Source: a virus. Taken from it: 35,446 bases of DNA. The DNA lies in the IMG/VR virus record IMGVR_UViG_3300034066_000840, positions 1 to 35,446 of that record. One strand, written 5' to 3'. Position numbers and translations under genes: made by a program. Numbering within the stretch: the first letter of the stretch is position 1; every line of letters begins with the position of its first letter. Shown piece after piece: positions 1 to 5,638 of the stretch. A model generated the notes under the pieces. That model saw nothing but the letters and a program-made list of their open reading frames with translations, did not search any database and was not told the origin of the DNA.

Positions 1-172
1 TAGGGGTTTCCAAATCTTCCAGACGAACATTCCAATTATTTAGATTGGCAGCAGCAAGCATTTCGCTTGTTGTTTTTTCTTCTGTAAATACGGTACCCAA
101 TCCATGCCAAGCAGGTTCACGAAATGAAGCGAATGAAGCCTTACCATTTTGTGATTCTAGTTCATGTGCCAT
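1..172 (-). CDS. DUF932/TIGR03299-type phage protein (partial, runs off left end)
   Basis: Only the first 57 codons are in the window; the gene continues beyond base 1. The N-terminus has the sequence EPAWHGLGTVF at about residues 18-28, which resembles the AWHGLGT signature of the phage/plasmid-like TIGR03299 (DUF932) family. The function of that family is unknown. The start is the ATG at 172, preceded by a good ribosome binding site (AAGGAG, 7 nt upstream). A promoter lies at 204-226 and a CRP-like operator at 275-290. Family assignment is from the short motif only. Confidence 0.72.
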   Translation of the reverse strand, partial: MAHELESQNGKASFASFREPAWHGLGTVFTEEKTTSEMLAAANLNNWNVRLEDLETP

Positions 173-203
173 GAGTTTTCTCCTTTTTGTTGTTGATAGT
201 TTA

Positions 204-226
204 AGTATACACCGACCCACCGACAA
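204..226 (-). promoter_or_regulatory. Promoter for the DUF932 gene (TTGTCG, 11 bp, TATACT)
   Basis: Reading the minus strand, TTGTCG (226-221) is followed by 11 bp and TATACT (209-204). An alternative -35, TTGCAT, lies 17 bp from the same -10. It belongs to the family of promoters with an 11-bp gap seen repeatedly in this arm. The 5' leader to the ATG at 172 is about 25 nt and contains the ribosome binding site. Confidence 0.65.
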
Positions 227-274
227 ATGCAAATCGAGATAGTTAAAGATGGGATAAATCGGACATTTCTTAAA

Positions 275-290
275 TGTGTCCTTAATCACA
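275..290. promoter_or_regulatory. CRP/GlxR-like operator (TGTGT-N6-TCACA)
   Basis: One mismatch from the TGTGA-N6-TCACA palindrome bound by CRP and by actinobacterial GlxR/Crp. Its centre lies 73.5 bp upstream of the first base of the -10 at 209. A second, more degenerate copy (TGTGA-N6-TCATG) follows at 291-306. Between this site and the promoter, at 256-267, is the recurrent AAATCGGACATT motif. Confidence 0.6.
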
Positions 291-304
291 TGTGATCTTC
301 GTCA

Positions 305-324
305 TGTGGATAACCTGTGGATAA
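305..324 (-). promoter_or_regulatory. Two tandem DnaA boxes (TTATCCACA)
   Basis: Minus-strand TTATCCACA occurs at 305-313 and again at 316-324, both perfect matches to the TTATNCACA DnaA box. Similar boxes recur at 4877, 5806 and 5821. They could bind host DnaA for regulation or replication; the sequence alone does not decide which. Confidence 0.5.
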
Positions 325-353
325 CCCCACGTGCAATTTTTTGAGGGAACAGA

Positions 354-378
354 GGAGCAGTTTAAAAACATGCTCAGG
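354..378 (-). repeat. 25-nt hairpin repeat, copy 1
   Basis: The plus-strand pattern is GGAGCAGTTT-N7-ATGCTCAGG. As minus-strand RNA it folds as GAGCA/UGCUC around an 11-nt loop. It lies 21 nt after the stop codon of the gene at 399-818. Five copies of exactly the same length exist (354, 879, 1255, 1793, 4934). Confidence 0.75.
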
Positions 379-398
379 TTTGTATTAGTAGCCCCCTA

Positions 399-818
399 CT
401 AAATATCTATTCTGTCAACACTTGATGACAGATATTGAATTTCTTCACCATATGATACAGAATCAAAATCAATATCGTGAATTGCATTCTGTGCACTTTC
501 TTCATCTCGTGCATTGACTGTGATTGAATATTGAACTGTAACTTCCAATTCAAATTCTTTTGTTAATTCAAAACCGCAAATGCTAGCAATCTCTTCTGCA
601 TTTGATTCTGTGATTGCAGCATCATCCAATGCTTCCAAGGTCCACTCTTGCATTTCGTTACGCATTCGTGAGCGCTCTGCAGCCTCGCCATATGAGCGCT
701 GGGTTACCGTTTGAATGTGTGATTCAAGATTAGCAATGCGTTCTTTGTTTGCTACTAGTTGTGACTCAAGAAATTCTCGTGTCATGAAGTGATTATCTAC
801 TTTTGTTACCTGGTCCAT
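399..818 (-). CDS. Hypothetical protein with coiled-coil N-terminal half
   Basis: A 139-aa protein that I do not recognise. Residues about 15-60 are polar and helix-prone (likely coiled coil). The C-terminal half is acidic, with a TVQYSITVNA strand-like stretch, suggesting a small alpha/beta domain. The start ATG at 818 follows an AGAGG ribosome binding site. Its own 11-bp-gap promoter is at 852-874, and hairpin repeats lie on both sides (copy 2 upstream, copy 1 downstream). It is probably an accessory early gene; no function can be claimed. Confidence 0.75.
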   Translation of the reverse strand: MDQVTKVDNHFMTREFLESQLVANKERIANLESHIQTVTQRSYGEAAERSRMRNEMQEWTLEALDDAAITESNAEEIASICGFELTKEFELEVTVQYSITVNARDEESAQNAIHDIDFDSVSYGEEIQYLSSSVDRIDI

Positions 819-851
819 GGGGGCCCTCTTTCTGTTTGGTTGATTAATTCA

Positions 852-874
852 ATTGTACTGGGTACCGCTGACAA
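852..874 (-). promoter_or_regulatory. Promoter (TTGTCA, 11 bp, TACAAT)
   Basis: Minus strand: TTGTCA (874-869), 11-bp gap, TACAAT (857-852). It drives the gene starting at 818. The flank AATTTGTCAG is shared with the promoters at 5607 and 6805. Confidence 0.6.
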
Positions 875-878
875 ATTG

Positions 879-903
879 TGAGCAGTTTAAGATCTTACTC
901 AGG
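879..903 (-). repeat. 25-nt hairpin repeat, copy 2
   Basis: TGAGCAGTTT-N7-TTACTCAGG on the plus strand. The A in TACTCA replaces the G of TGCTCA. In minus-strand RNA this becomes a G-U wobble, so the stem survives only in the direction of gene transcription. It lies 62 nt after the stop of the gene at 965 and just upstream of the promoter at 852-874. Confidence 0.75.
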
Positions 904-964
904 ATCCTCATCTCAGGCATACCCACGCATGGTGTCATGGGGCTTAGCAGAGATAAAAGCCTAT

Positions 965-1231
965 CTAGATAGCCATTAGAGAGCCAAGGGCTATTACATA
1001 GAAAAACCCAAAGATAACAATAAATACCGTGCTAACGATTGAGATAATAAGCCCTGCCTGCGCTAGACCCTTGCCTCGCTGGTTTGGGTTTGCCTTTAAC
1101 TGATTTAGTGCCATTGGGCTAAATACAAATCCAAGTGGCCATAGGAATAGGCTAAAGCAAAATCCCAAGATAGCAAATAGGTTCCAAGACTGGTCTGTTG
1201 TTACTGGTTGTTCTACTCTTAGTGATGTCAT
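965..1231 (-). CDS. Small membrane protein, DUF4190-like
   Basis: An 88-aa protein with two hydrophobic segments (residues about 15-37 and 57-85) separated by a polar loop, FSPMALNQLKANPNQRGKGLA. This architecture and loop (conserved Pro, Gly, Ala, Leu) match DUF4190-type membrane proteins. I chose the ATG at 1231, which has an AGAAAGAAT purine stretch upstream. An earlier in-frame start at 1270 would translate straight through hairpin copy 3. The role is unknown; many actinobacterial and phage DUF4190 proteins are uncharacterised. Confidence 0.75.
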   Translation of the reverse strand: MTSLRVEQPVTTDQSWNLFAILGFCFSLFLWPLGFVFSPMALNQLKANPNQRGKGLAQAGLIISIVSTVFIVIFGFFYVIALGSLMAI

Positions 1232-1254
1232 TTTATTCTTTCTGTTAGTTGGGG

Positions 1255-1279
1255 TGAGCAGTTTAGACACTTACTCAGG
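1255..1279 (-). repeat. 25-nt hairpin repeat, copy 3
   Basis: TGAGCAGTTT-N7-TTACTCAGG (plus strand). It has the same compensating G-U pair as copy 2 when read as minus-strand RNA. It lies 54 nt after the stop of the gene at 1333-1758 and 24 nt before the start of the gene at 1231. Confidence 0.75.
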
Positions 1280-1332
1280 TGGTTTCCACTCTATTTATTT
1301 ATACACGCATTTCTGTGGTCGTGTTGATTTAG

Positions 1333-1758
1333 TTAGAGATAACGAGCAACCGCATTGTAAGTGCTGGTATTAACTGTTTCCTCATCTGTCATCTTGAGAA
1401 TACGAATTGCGTTCTCAATCTCATCTACAATTTCCTTGTAGTTCCATTGTGACATAACCTCAAAGTCCTTAGTAGGCTCTTTTGGTAGGTCTGACTCTGA
1501 AAGACCTGTTAGGTCGAAGTCAATGTTTAGTGTTCCGTTCCATGAACGAAATCCTGTTCGGAAGTTTTCTGCTTTCTTGATGTTAGCGATTGCAAATGCA
1601 ACAACTTCCTTCTGATACTTGTCATGTAACTTCTTAAACTTTGCTTCGTTTGCTTCTTGATTAGCATAGTTAGAATTAACTTCTGCTAACTTTGTCTCAA
1701 GTGCCTTGATTACCTTTGGTGTTGCGATTTTAACTGAGATTGCTTTTCCTCTTGCCAT
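1333..1758 (-). CDS. Hypothetical protein, helical, charged
   Basis: A 141-aa protein of unrecognised family. Residues 15-60 are rich in Lys, Glu, Asn and Ala and probably form a long helix. The rest is mixed, with an acidic NIDFDLTGLSESDLP segment. The ATG at 1758 follows a GTAAAGGAAC ribosome binding site at a suitable distance. It lies between hairpin copies 3 and 4, in the same transcription direction as its neighbours. Confidence 0.75.
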   Translation of the reverse strand: MARGKAISVKIATPKVIKALETKLAEVNSNYANQEANEAKFKKLHDKYQKEVVAFAIANIKKAENFRTGFRSWNGTLNIDFDLTGLSESDLPKEPTKDFEVMSQWNYKEIVDEIENAIRILKMTDEETVNTSTYNAVARYL

Positions 1759-1792
1759 GTGGGTCTGTTCCTTTACTGTTAGGGGGTTGAGT

Positions 1793-1817
1793 TGAGCAGT
1801 TTGTATTCATGCTCAGG
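1793..1817 (-). repeat. 25-nt hairpin repeat, copy 4
   Basis: TGAGCAGTTT-N7-ATGCTCAGG with a perfect TGAGCA/TGCTCA stem. It lies 15 nt after the stop codon at 1832 and 35 nt before the ATG at 1758. Confidence 0.75.
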
Positions 1818-1831
1818 AATTACTAATTGTA

Positions 1832-1996
1832 TTACTTAGCCGTCCAAGTTGTATAGCGAGCCTGTCCATTGACATCTAACTTTACACGAACATTACCATT
1901 TGCCTGTGGGTTAATCTCTGTGATTACTCCTGTGACCTTTGACTTCTGAGTTGTGAAAGTGTCGCCTACCTTGTATGTTGCTGTTGCTACTGCCAT
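1832..1996 (-). CDS. Small KOW/SH3-like protein
   Basis: A 54-aa protein. The segment YKVGDTFTTQKSKVTGVI and the following beta-rich residues look like a compact SH3/KOW-type barrel. It is a clear paralogue of the product at 2105-2275 (shared pattern Y-x-[VI]-G-D-x-F-T-T-x-K-x-x-V-T-G). The ATG at 1996 follows AAAAGGAAAT. Its own consensus promoter is at 2044-2073. The role is unknown; similar small folds bind nucleic acid or protein. Confidence 0.72.
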   Translation of the reverse strand: MAVATATYKVGDTFTTQKSKVTGVITEINPQANGNVRVKLDVNGQARYTTWTAK

Positions 1997-2043
1997 TTGT
2001 TTATTTCCTTTTCTGTTAGAGGGTTGTTATTTCGTTATACCTA

Positions 2044-2073
2044 AGTATAACATTTTGGGGATAAAAATGTCAA
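2044..2073 (-). promoter_or_regulatory. Consensus sigma70-type promoter
   Basis: Minus strand: TTGACA (2073-2068), 18-bp spacer, TGT then TATACT (2049-2044), i.e. an extended -10. It drives the gene starting at 1996. Confidence 0.75.
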
Positions 2074-2089
2074 ATCCATTTCTGACATT

Positions 2090-2104
2090 TCTCACAATGT
2101 GAGA
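2090..2104. promoter_or_regulatory. Perfect palindrome TCTCACA-A-TGTGAGA
   Basis: Fifteen bases with 7-bp arms, between the stop of the gene at 2105 and the promoter at 2044-2073. It contains TCACA and TGTGA half-sites in the opposite arrangement to the CRP-like operators, so it may be a different operator or a hairpin. Confidence 0.4.
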
Positions 2105-2275
2105 TTACTTAGATGTCTTGACCATAGCCAAGCGACGAGAGCCGTTTGCTAGGACTAAACTAACTCTAGTAACCTTATTACTGATTGGTGAGAAACCTGC
2201 GATACGACCTGTAACGCCTGTTTTGCTTGTTGTGAATAAATCACCGATTTGGTATGTGTATCCGTTAATTGACAT
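2105..2275 (-). CDS. Small KOW/SH3-like protein (paralogue of 1832-1996)
   Basis: A 56-aa protein whose segment YQIGDLFTTSKTGVTGRIAG matches the paralogue at 1832-1996, followed by a basic tail (RRLAMVKTSK). I place the start at the ATG at 2275 because the paralogue begins at the equivalent point, an AAAGG ribosome binding site precedes it, and the promoter -10 at 2314-2319 lies inside the longer reading frame. The function is unknown; a nucleic-acid or protein adaptor is possible. Confidence 0.7.
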   Translation of the reverse strand: MSINGYTYQIGDLFTTSKTGVTGRIAGFSPISNKVTRVSLVLANGSRRLAMVKTSK

Positions 2276-2313
2276 TTGGGTCTTGCCTTTCGTTGTGGGG
2301 GTTAATTGCTTAT

Positions 2314-2340
2314 AGTATAATTTTAGCAGAAAAATGTCAG
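2314..2340 (-). promoter_or_regulatory. Probable promoter for the gene at 2105-2275
   Basis: Minus-strand TATACT at 2319-2314 with CTGACA 15 bp upstream (2340-2335). The spacing is short for sigma70. A CRP-like operator is centred 57.5 bp upstream of the -10. Confidence 0.5.
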
Positions 2341-2368
2341 AAATACCAATCCTAGCGACATTTTTCGG

Positions 2369-2384
2369 TGTGTGCTTAATCACA
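2369..2384. promoter_or_regulatory. CRP/GlxR-like operator (TGTGT-N6-TCACA)
   Basis: One mismatch from TGTGA-N6-TCACA. The spacer GCTTAA resembles the CCTTAA spacers at 275 and 5786. It lies upstream of the promoter at 2314-2340. Confidence 0.55.
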
Positions 2385-2444
2385 TCTTAAAGGCGTGTCG
2401 CAACTTGACAAATAAGATTTTGCGGACGTGCTGCCCTTTCAGTT

Positions 2445-2507
2445 TTATTGGTATAAAAATAAAAGAAAGAAGCACCAAAATAAAAATATTACTTGCATTG
2501 AATTCAT
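2445..2507 (-). CDS. Possible 20-aa hydrophobic micropeptide
   Basis: An ATG at 2507, 7 nt after the stop of the GP88-type gene, opens a 20-codon frame, MNSMQVIFLFWCFFLLFLYQ, that is almost entirely hydrophobic. No clear ribosome binding site is visible, so this may be chance. It resembles in position and character the 29-aa hydrophobic product at the end of the operon at 5885-6748. Confidence 0.3.
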   Translation of the reverse strand: MNSMQVIFLFWCFFLLFLYQ

Positions 2508-2513
2508 GCTATC

Positions 2514-3236
2514 TCATTTCTTAGTTGCAGAAAAAATTATGTCACTCTTAGAGTATACACAAAGTGAGCAAGAAACGCAAGCCGAGCCAGCCGATGAGAT
2601 AAGTGGAATCTGTTTATTATTCTCAGGACACTTAGCAGCAGGGCGACCAATCATTTCTTTTACATCTGCTTGACCAATAGCAAAATTCTTAGCAAGGTAT
2701 GCCATGCGAACACCGCTATTAATTTTTAGATCAACGGCAGTTTTAACATTCTCGCTATCAGCAGAGAAGTACAAACTAAGATTAGCAATGTCCTTAAGAA
2801 TAAGCGCAGCGCTCTTCACACGAGTGTATACCCAGAATTGAACATCCTCATGCTTATCGATAACTACTTTCCATGCATATGCGTAGGTATCATTAAAGAA
2901 ATCTCCGTCCCAGTGGATACGGAATAGCATAGGAGCGTCTTTCTTTACACAGTCAGCCTTGAAATCAACAATCATTTCATTAAGCAAGCGGACCATGGTC
3001 TCGCCGTCTGCGTCTTTAAGTAGGTCCCAGTTATGCAATAGGTTTACTTTAACGGAAGGGAAGATCTTTTCCAATTTGCCTGCATAGCAAACACTCTCGC
3101 AGACACTCGTTGCGCCAGGACATGAATAGTTTTTTCCTGCGGGTAGTCCGAATGTATTGGCAATTGCGGCTTGCTTTCCATTTTTTGTGACAAGGTTAGC
3201 CACCTTTCTATCATTAGATCTTTTTAGTTTAGTCAT
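2514..3236 (-). CDS. GP88-type (gene product 88) cysteine-rich phage protein
   Basis: A 240-aa protein resembling the mycobacteriophage 'gene product 88' family, whose function is not established. The N-terminus has the characteristic NTFGLPAGKNYSCPGA, with CPGATSVCESVC at residues about 38-50. The C-terminus has CVSCSLC at about 221-227, so six or seven cysteines could bind metal or an Fe-S cluster. A conserved-looking FRIHWDGDFF segment lies mid-protein. The ATG at 3236 overlaps the end of the 50-aa gene upstream (3229-3381) and follows AAAGAGG. Promoters at 3258-3280 and 3388-3416 both read into it. Confidence 0.78.
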   Translation of the reverse strand: MTKLKRSNDRKVANLVTKNGKQAAIANTFGLPAGKNYSCPGATSVCESVCYAGKLEKIFPSVKVNLLHNWDLLKDADGETMVRLLNEMIVDFKADCVKKDAPMLFRIHWDGDFFNDTYAYAWKVVIDKHEDVQFWVYTRVKSAALILKDIANLSLYFSADSENVKTAVDLKINSGVRMAYLAKNFAIGQADVKEMIGRPAAKCPENNKQIPLISSAGSACVSCSLCVYSKSDIIFSATKK

Positions 3237-3381
3237 TAGGGCCTCTTTCTTTCTTTAATTCTAACATAAGGGACTGACATTTTTTTCTGTCATATTTCTT
3301 TTTATTGGGTACGGCAGAAGCCGCATTGCTACGGCGTAATTCCATAAGCCTACGTAATTCTTCGGGGGTCTTTTTTTGCAT
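3229..3381 (-). CDS. Hypothetical basic 50-aa protein, leaderless start
   Basis: A 50-codon frame starting MQKKTPEELRRLMELRRS, rich in Lys and Arg, ending with TAA overlapping the GP88-type gene start by 8 nt. An extended -10 (TGCTAGAAT) lies exactly 6 nt before the ATG at 3381, with TTGACA 17 bp further upstream, so the mRNA would begin at or next to the start codon. Its charge suggests nucleic-acid or protein binding, but no family is recognised. Confidence 0.65.
   Translation of the reverse strand: MQKKTPEELRRLMELRRSNAASAVPNKKKYDRKKCQSLMLELKKERGPND
3258..3280 (-). promoter_or_regulatory. Promoter (ATGTCA, 11 bp, TAGAAT) inside the 50-aa gene
   Basis: Minus strand: ATGTCA (3280-3275), 11-bp gap, TGT-TAGAAT (3263-3258). 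It lies within the upstream 50-aa coding sequence and would give the GP88-type gene its own transcript with a short leader and ribosome binding site. Confidence 0.55.
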
Positions 3382-3387
3382 ATCTTA

Positions 3388-3416
3388 ATTCTAGCAGACA
3401 TGGGAAAAAATGTCAA
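3388..3416 (-). promoter_or_regulatory. Consensus promoter giving a leaderless transcript
   Basis: TTGACA (3416-3411), 17-bp spacer, extended TGC-TAGAAT (3393-3388), then 6 nt to the ATG at 3381. The predicted +1 coincides with the start codon. Confidence 0.75.
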
Positions 3417-3425
3417 TTTCTTAAA

Positions 3426-3441
3426 TGTGATTAATCTCACA
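3426..3441. promoter_or_regulatory. CRP/GlxR-like operator, perfect TGTGA-N6-TCACA
   Basis: Exact palindrome, spacer TTAATC. Its centre is 52.5 bp upstream of the predicted start of transcription at 3381. Confidence 0.7.
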
Positions 3442-3455
3442 TACGACACACGTGC

Positions 3456-3483
3456 ATTTTTATGCGGGGAAGTGCATAAAAAT
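3456..3483. terminator. Perfect 10-bp hairpin after the 3492-4662 operon
   Basis: ATTTTTATGC (3456-3465) and GCATAAAAAT (3474-3483) form a perfect stem around an 8-nt loop, 8 nt after the stop codon at 3492. The stem carries its own A/T tracts rather than a separate U tail, so termination is plausible but not certain. Confidence 0.5.
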
Positions 3484-3491
3484 ACTTTTAC

Positions 3492-3734
3492 TTATTCATC
3501 ATAGTCAATGAACACATACAATGGAACTAAATCAGTGTATGCAAATTGTGTAACTGTTTTTTCACCGAATTCGTTTTCGGTTTGTATGTCATAGTTATCT
3601 CCTGTTGAGTCACTTTCAATAAAAATAACTTCAACAATGTCGTCTTCGATCTTGATTAAATCACCAAGCATTAACTGGTCTGGTGTTAAGTTGTCAGCGT
3701 GTGTCAATTCCATGCTTATCATTGTATCACTCAT
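3492..3734 (-). CDS. Hypothetical acidic 80-aa protein
   Basis: A strongly acidic protein whose segment DQLMLGDLIKIEDDIVEVIFIESD looks like a small beta-barrel, a common pattern in phage accessory proteins. No family is recognised. It is the last gene of the operon 4662 to 3492. The start ATG at 3734 overlaps the upstream stop as TAATG, implying translational coupling. Confidence 0.7.
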   Translation of the reverse strand: MSDTMISMELTHADNLTPDQLMLGDLIKIEDDIVEVIFIESDSTGDNYDIQTENEFGEKTVTQFAYTDLVPLYVFIDYDE

Positions 3735-4054
3735 TACTCTAACCCCAATCCTAATTCAAATCCTAAGTCTTCATTATAGTCCTCAGTGTTTTCTGGCAAC
3801 CATGCATGCAAGTGGTGTTGCTCAATGATAGCCCACACTGGCGCAGAAGTTTCACCCTTGTAGAATACACCATCTGGCATTTCGATAGTTTCGTCCCACA
3901 TGTCCTGGTGAGCAAAATCAATTGCTTCAATACATACTGGAACCATCATTAGTGGTACTGGTGGATAGTGATTACCTTGTAAGTGATAACCAATAGCCTG
4001 TTCAAGGCTTATGTCAATGTTTTCTGCTAAGTCTTGTGCAAAATTACTTCCCAT
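3734..4054 (-). CDS. Hypothetical 106-aa protein
   Basis: An acidic protein with a central hydrophobic stretch (PPVPLMMVPVCIEAIDFA, residues about 31-48) and a His-rich EQHHLHAWLP segment. I do not recognise it. The ATG at 4054 directly follows the upstream stop and is preceded by GGGGG, a plausible ribosome binding site. It is the fourth gene of a five-gene minus-strand operon. Confidence 0.7.
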   Translation of the reverse strand: MGSNFAQDLAENIDISLEQAIGYHLQGNHYPPVPLMMVPVCIEAIDFAHQDMWDETIEMPDGVFYKGETSAPVWAIIEQHHLHAWLPENTEDYNEDLGFELGLGLE

Positions 4055-4273
4055 TTACTTACCCCCTACAATTCCTGAGCGATACAAAATCTTTGTATGC
4101 ATTTTGCCTGACGGCTCTGATAGATTAACTGTTCGGTATTCGTTAGCAAATCCGTGGTCTACAAATCGTTGATAAACTTCAACGGCAGATAAAGCATCTG
4201 AGTAGCGACCAATCCAATTAGGCTTAGTCTCACTATCATTAGTGGTAGTTACTGAGTATAGGTATTCGTTCAT
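4055..4273 (-). CDS. Hypothetical 72-aa protein
   Basis: A small soluble protein (MNEYLYSVTTTNDSETKPNW...), mixed alpha/beta in character, of unknown family. The ATG at 4273 overlaps the upstream stop as TAATG and follows AAGGAG, a strong ribosome binding site. Tight coupling with neighbours argues for a shared transcript from the promoter at 4695-4717. Confidence 0.72.
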   Translation of the reverse strand: MNEYLYSVTTTNDSETKPNWIGRYSDALSAVEVYQRFVDHGFANEYRTVNLSEPSGKMHTKILYRSGIVGGK

Positions 4274-4449
4274 TATGCATTCTCCTTATAAAATTCGTTC
4301 ATTACTGTTTCAGCATACCATGCTGAGTATTCATTTTCAAGAGACACGCCCTTGTTGCACTCACAAAATTCTGAGTCAAATTCTCCGTGACCATTACCAA
4401 AAAAGAGGACACCCTCATCATAGCAATCATAGCAATTCCAATTATTCAT
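4273..4449 (-). CDS. Small zinc-ribbon-like protein
   Basis: A 58-aa product starting MNNWNCYDCYDEGVLFFG with a CYDC pair near residue 6-9 and a second CEC pair at about 29-31. This is the spacing of a small zinc ribbon. The frame lies between the genes at 4453 and 4055 with overlapping ends and no gap, which supports it. The role is unknown; it could bind nucleic acid or act as an adaptor. Confidence 0.65.
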   Translation of the reverse strand: MNNWNCYDCYDEGVLFFGNGHGEFDSEFCECNKGVSLENEYSAWYAETVMNEFYKENA

Positions 4450-4452
4450 TTA

Positions 4453-4662
4453 TTAGTCTCCAATCTTTACTGCAAGTATGCGGTATGTATCTTTTAGGTT
4501 AAGTGGTGCTGAGTAGTGAGGGCGTACCTGAACACGATAAGACTCGCAATCTGCGTACCATACATCAGACTTTTCTGCTGAGATAATTTCTCCCTTTAGT
4601 GTGCGAGAGTGATAAGTTTTTCCTACAAGTAGGTTTTCTATTGTATAGACATTTGCTGACAT
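4453..4662 (-). CDS. Hypothetical 69-aa protein
   Basis: First gene of the operon; basic-to-neutral, beta-rich (TYHSRTLKGEIISAEKSDVWY, then SYRVQVRPHY). It is unrecognised, possibly a small barrel like the products at 1832 and 2105. The ATG at 4662 follows AGAGG at good spacing, and the promoter at 4695-4717 lies just upstream. Confidence 0.72.
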   Translation of the reverse strand: MSANVYTIENLLVGKTYHSRTLKGEIISAEKSDVWYADCESYRVQVRPHYSAPLNLKDTYRILAVKIGD

Positions 4663-4694
4663 TTGCCAACCTCTTTCTTTTTGTTGATAATTCT

Positions 4695-4717
4695 ATCCTA
4701 TCATGGGGGTCTGACAT
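4695..4717 (-). promoter_or_regulatory. Promoter (ATGTCA, 11 bp, TAGGAT)
   Basis: Minus strand: ATGTCA (4717-4712), 11-bp gap containing ACCCCCATG, then TAGGAT (4700-4695). The same gap sequence occurs at the 6805-6827 promoter. It drives the operon 4662 to 3492. Confidence 0.6.
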
Positions 4718-4848
4718 TTTCGGTTAGACACGCCGTAAGCGAATAGACTTTCTTTTATTTATTTTTTCTTACTATGTAAGTCTAGCCTATTAGTCATAAA
4801 TTATCAACCTACTAGCGAGTAATCTTAAATAGTGAGACGCTCAGTGGG

Positions 4849-4864
4849 TGTGTTTAATCTCACA
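4849..4864. promoter_or_regulatory. CRP/GlxR-like operator (TGTGT-N6-TCACA)
   Basis: One mismatch from consensus; its TTAATC spacer is identical to that at 3426-3441. No promoter is evident at the usual distance. Confidence 0.5.
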
Positions 4865-4876
4865 TCTTAAATGACC

Positions 4877-4885
4877 TGTGGATAA
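4877..4885 (-). promoter_or_regulatory. DnaA box TTATCCACA
   Basis: Perfect match on the minus strand. A one-mismatch copy, TTTTCCACA, is at 4898-4906, both preceded on the plus strand by GACC. Confidence 0.45.
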
Positions 4886-4933
4886 CTTGGTCTGACCTGT
4901 GGAAAACGGCACGTGCATTTTTTGTTGATGTGT

Positions 4934-4958
4934 TGAGCAGTTTTAGATCTTGCTCAGG
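4934..4958 (-). repeat. 25-nt hairpin repeat, copy 5
   Basis: TGAGCAGTTT-N7-TTGCTCAGG (plus strand), with a TGAGCA/TGCTCA stem around an 11-nt interval, 8 nt after the stop of the gene at 4967. Confidence 0.75.
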
Positions 4959-4966
4959 ATTTTATT

Positions 4967-5149
4967 TTATGCGTTTGCTAATTCTTTAACGCAAGCATCC
5001 CAAAATCTGTTTTCATCAAATCTTGGATTGTCTGCACTAAACCATTCACTAAATTCAAAAATTAAATCTTGAAAAGTGTGTGAGTCGATTGTGTCTGCAA
5101 ATTTATTTAGAATGCTTGCAGTTTCTACATAGTCTTTACGAGTCATCAT
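4967..5149 (-). CDS. Hypothetical 60-aa protein
   Basis: A small helical acidic protein (KDYVETASILNKFADTIDSH...FSEWFSADNPRFDENRFWDAC). The pattern of Asp/Asn residues near the C-terminus is not a recognised motif. The start overlaps the upstream stop (TAATGATG). It is the last gene of the operon 5571 to 4967, followed directly by hairpin copy 5. Confidence 0.7.
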   Translation of the reverse strand: MMTRKDYVETASILNKFADTIDSHTFQDLIFEFSEWFSADNPRFDENRFWDACVKELANA

Positions 5150-5355
5150 TATTCGGCCACCTTTAGAATTGCATAGGACCCACCCGCATTTATTTCATCA
5201 AGTGCAGGCTTTAGTGCAGGCGCTAACAATTCTTTTAGCATTCCCTCAAGCATTGCAATACGCATCGACTCCTCAAGGGCCAATAGTCGTGCACCCACTG
5301 GATGAGTCTCGTCTACTTCTGTTACGAATTTTAGATTGTGTTCGATTTGTACCAT
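5149..5355 (-). CDS. Hypothetical 68-aa protein
   Basis: A helical protein with an amphipathic central region (ALEESMRIAMLEGMLKELLAPALK). No family is recognised. The ATG at 5355 follows AATAGGAAAA. Second gene of the operon. Confidence 0.68.
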   Translation of the reverse strand: MVQIEHNLKFVTEVDETHPVGARLLALEESMRIAMLEGMLKELLAPALKPALDEINAGGSYAILKVAE

Positions 5356-5373
5356 TGTTAGTTTTCCTATTCT

Positions 5374-5571
5374 TTAGTTTGAGTTTGTAAGTGTTTGAGT
5401 GCCACGAAGTGTGCCACTAATTCCGAGAGTATCGCAAGCGATTTTTACAGATACACCAACAGGGAGTTGAGTTGGGTATTGTGATACGAATTGAGCAACC
5501 GCACCCTTGCTAGGGAGTGAGATAGATTTTACAGAACCGTTAAAGGTTTCTAGTTTTACAATGTAGTTCAT
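5374..5571 (-). CDS. Hypothetical 65-aa protein
   Basis: A small Ser/Thr-rich, beta-prone protein starting MNYIVKLETFNGSVKSISLP, with no recognised family. The ATG at 5571 follows AGAAAGG. It is the first gene of the operon driven by the promoter at 5607-5629 and possibly also by the one at 5726-5754. Confidence 0.7.
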   Translation of the reverse strand: MNYIVKLETFNGSVKSISLPSKGAVAQFVSQYPTQLPVGVSVKIACDTLGISGTLRGTQTLTNSN

Positions 5572-5606
5572 TTATTGACTACCTTTCTTGTTTGTTTGTA
5601 TAAGTA

Positions 5607-5629
5607 AGTATAACAGGGGGCACTGACAA
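5607..5629 (-). promoter_or_regulatory. Promoter (TTGTCA, 11 bp, TATACT)
   Basis: TTGTCA (5629-5624), 11-bp gap, TGT-TATACT (5612-5607). It drives the gene at 5571. The CRP-like operator at 5657-5672 is centred 52.5 bp upstream of the first -10 base. Confidence 0.68.
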
Positions 5630-5638
5630 ATTGGGCAC

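Larger units (their letters stand above)
4718..4933. other. Intergenic regulatory region, no supported gene
   Basis: Together with its flanks this is a 304-bp gap between the genes at 4662 and 4967. It holds a GACACGCCGT motif (4727), a CRP-like operator (4849-4864), a DnaA box (4877-4885) with a one-mismatch copy (4898-4906), an ACGTGC element followed by a T tract (4911-4921), and then hairpin copy 5. A 12-codon minus-strand frame (MTNRLDLHSKKK) with a weak ribosome binding site exists near 4755-4795 but cannot be supported as a gene. Confidence 0.6.

Noticed and set aside
354-4958. Hairpin repeats as a CRISPR array
   Set aside because: Copies are hundreds of bases apart, separated by genes, with no uniform spacers and no cas genes.
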